Source: CBDCEG01 sp965215775 (GTDB lineage Bacteria > Pseudomonadota > Gammaproteobacteria > Cardiobacteriales > Ostreibacteriaceae). Taken from it: a DNA stretch of 62,459 bases. The notes beneath the pieces were generated by a model. That model was given only the letters and a program-made list of their open reading frames with translations, did no database searches and was not told the origin of the DNA. How positions within the stretch are numbered: position 1 is the stretch's first letter; each line of letters starts with the position of its first letter. The stretch is from the NCBI GenBank assembly GCA_965215775.1, contig CBDCEG010000028.1, positions 1 through 62,459 of the forward strand, given 5' to 3'. This document shows, in pieces, positions 62,294 to 62,459 of this stretch. The position numbers and the translations under genes were made by a program.

Positions 62294-62459
62294 GCTAGAT
62301 TCTACCTACAAGTGCAACTTTTCAAGTTCAGCTTGAAAGACTTCATTTGGGGTTTTAAATCCTAGTCGTTTTCGTGGTCTATTATTAATAAGTTCTACAA
62401 AATAAGCAAGGTCTTCATCAGAAACATTATTAAAATCAGTGCCTTTGGGGATAAATTCT
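62294..62459 (-). mobile_element. IS30-family element, copy 5 (partial at window end)
   Basis: Begins GCTAGATTCTACCTACAAG, the complement of the right end of the other copies; TTA at 62291-62293 should be one target copy. Antisense to the SulP gene. Only the 3' part of the element is in the window. Confidence 0.93.
62306..62459 (-). CDS. IS30-family transposase, copy 5 (C-terminal part)
   Basis: The last 50 codons of the same transposase, with RPRKRLGFKTPNEVFQAELEK and the stop at 62306-62308. Silent and coding differences (GAAGACCTTGC, TTTATCCCC) place it in the second sublineage with copies 3 and 4. Confidence 0.93.
   Translation of the reverse strand, partial: EFIPKGTDFNNVSDEDLAYFVELINNRPRKRLGFKTPNEVFQAELEKLHL

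Noticed and set aside
62294..62365. C-terminal tail ARFYLQVQLFKFSL shared by the SulP and lipoprotein C frames
   Set aside because: It looked like a shared domain but is read from the right end of the IS30 element in both cases; the LDSTYKCNFSSSA tails of two other frames have the same source.

Overview
The window is about 62 kb of AT-rich bacterial chromosome. Gene order and protein families point to a gammaproteobacterium. The evidence is a complete S10-spc-alpha ribosomal block in gammaproteobacterial order, the tRNA-Tyr/Gly/Thr-tuf cluster, lapA-lapB, zapA next to a UPF0149 (YgfB-type) gene, rsmD-coaD and secD-secF. A secreted two-haem cytochrome like thiosulfate dehydrogenase (TsdA), nitrous-oxide reductase genes (nosR-nosZ) and the Na+-NQR maturation factor nqrM suggest a sulfur-oxidising, denitrification-capable organism. 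Low GC and many near-identical insertion sequences would fit the SUP05/Thioglobus group or a relative living in a host; that placement is inference.

Layout. 1-3.1 kb: nosR-nosZ (minus) with an FNR-type box upstream. 3.4-9.1 kb: plus-strand genes lapA, lapB, an AmpG-like permease, a degenerate nitronate-monooxygenase-like protein, a small secreted protein, rsmD and a frameshifted coaD. 9.2-14.4 kb (minus): three tandem lipoprotein genes behind hisF-dapD, the third split by an IS30 element. 14.5-18.9 kb: a large predicted outer-membrane protein, an Lrp/AsnC regulator and leuA. 19-25.6 kb: IS30 copies 2 and 3 flank a minus-strand block (small secreted protein, rlmD, a kinase-fold protein, aroC, adk). 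25.6-28.2 kb: an Rpn/PD-(D/E)XK protein, small unknown genes and a decayed LysM gene. 28.2-37.6 kb: secD-secF, a cold-shock gene, nqrM, trpS, zapA, UPF0149, folP, def, tsdA and a phosphopantetheinyl transferase. 37.7-41.5 kb: a leucine-rich-repeat lipoprotein gene split by IS30 copy 4, then an intact IS3-family element. 41.6-44 kb: grxD, serC and a secreted helix-hairpin-helix protein. 44-59.2 kb: one continuous minus-strand run from tRNA-Tyr through tuf and S10-spc-alpha to rplQ. 59.2-62.5 kb: apaH, obg/cgtA and a SulP transporter gene cut by IS30 copy 5.

Mobile DNA is the main source of change. Five IS30-family copies (about 1,069 bp) occur. Four lie inside or at the end of recognisable genes or fragments and show a 3-bp target duplication (taken from only one side for the copy at the window end). 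All five transposases are antisense to the neighbouring broken gene. Removing the element plus one target copy restores the lipoprotein and LRR genes exactly in frame. Copy 2 has no target duplication and looks like a recombination scar.

The most unusual structure is the lipoprotein array: each repeat carries a 25-bp relic of the dapD 3' end, so the way the array grew can be read directly, and the copies are mosaics. No CRISPR array, prophage or complete defence system was seen.
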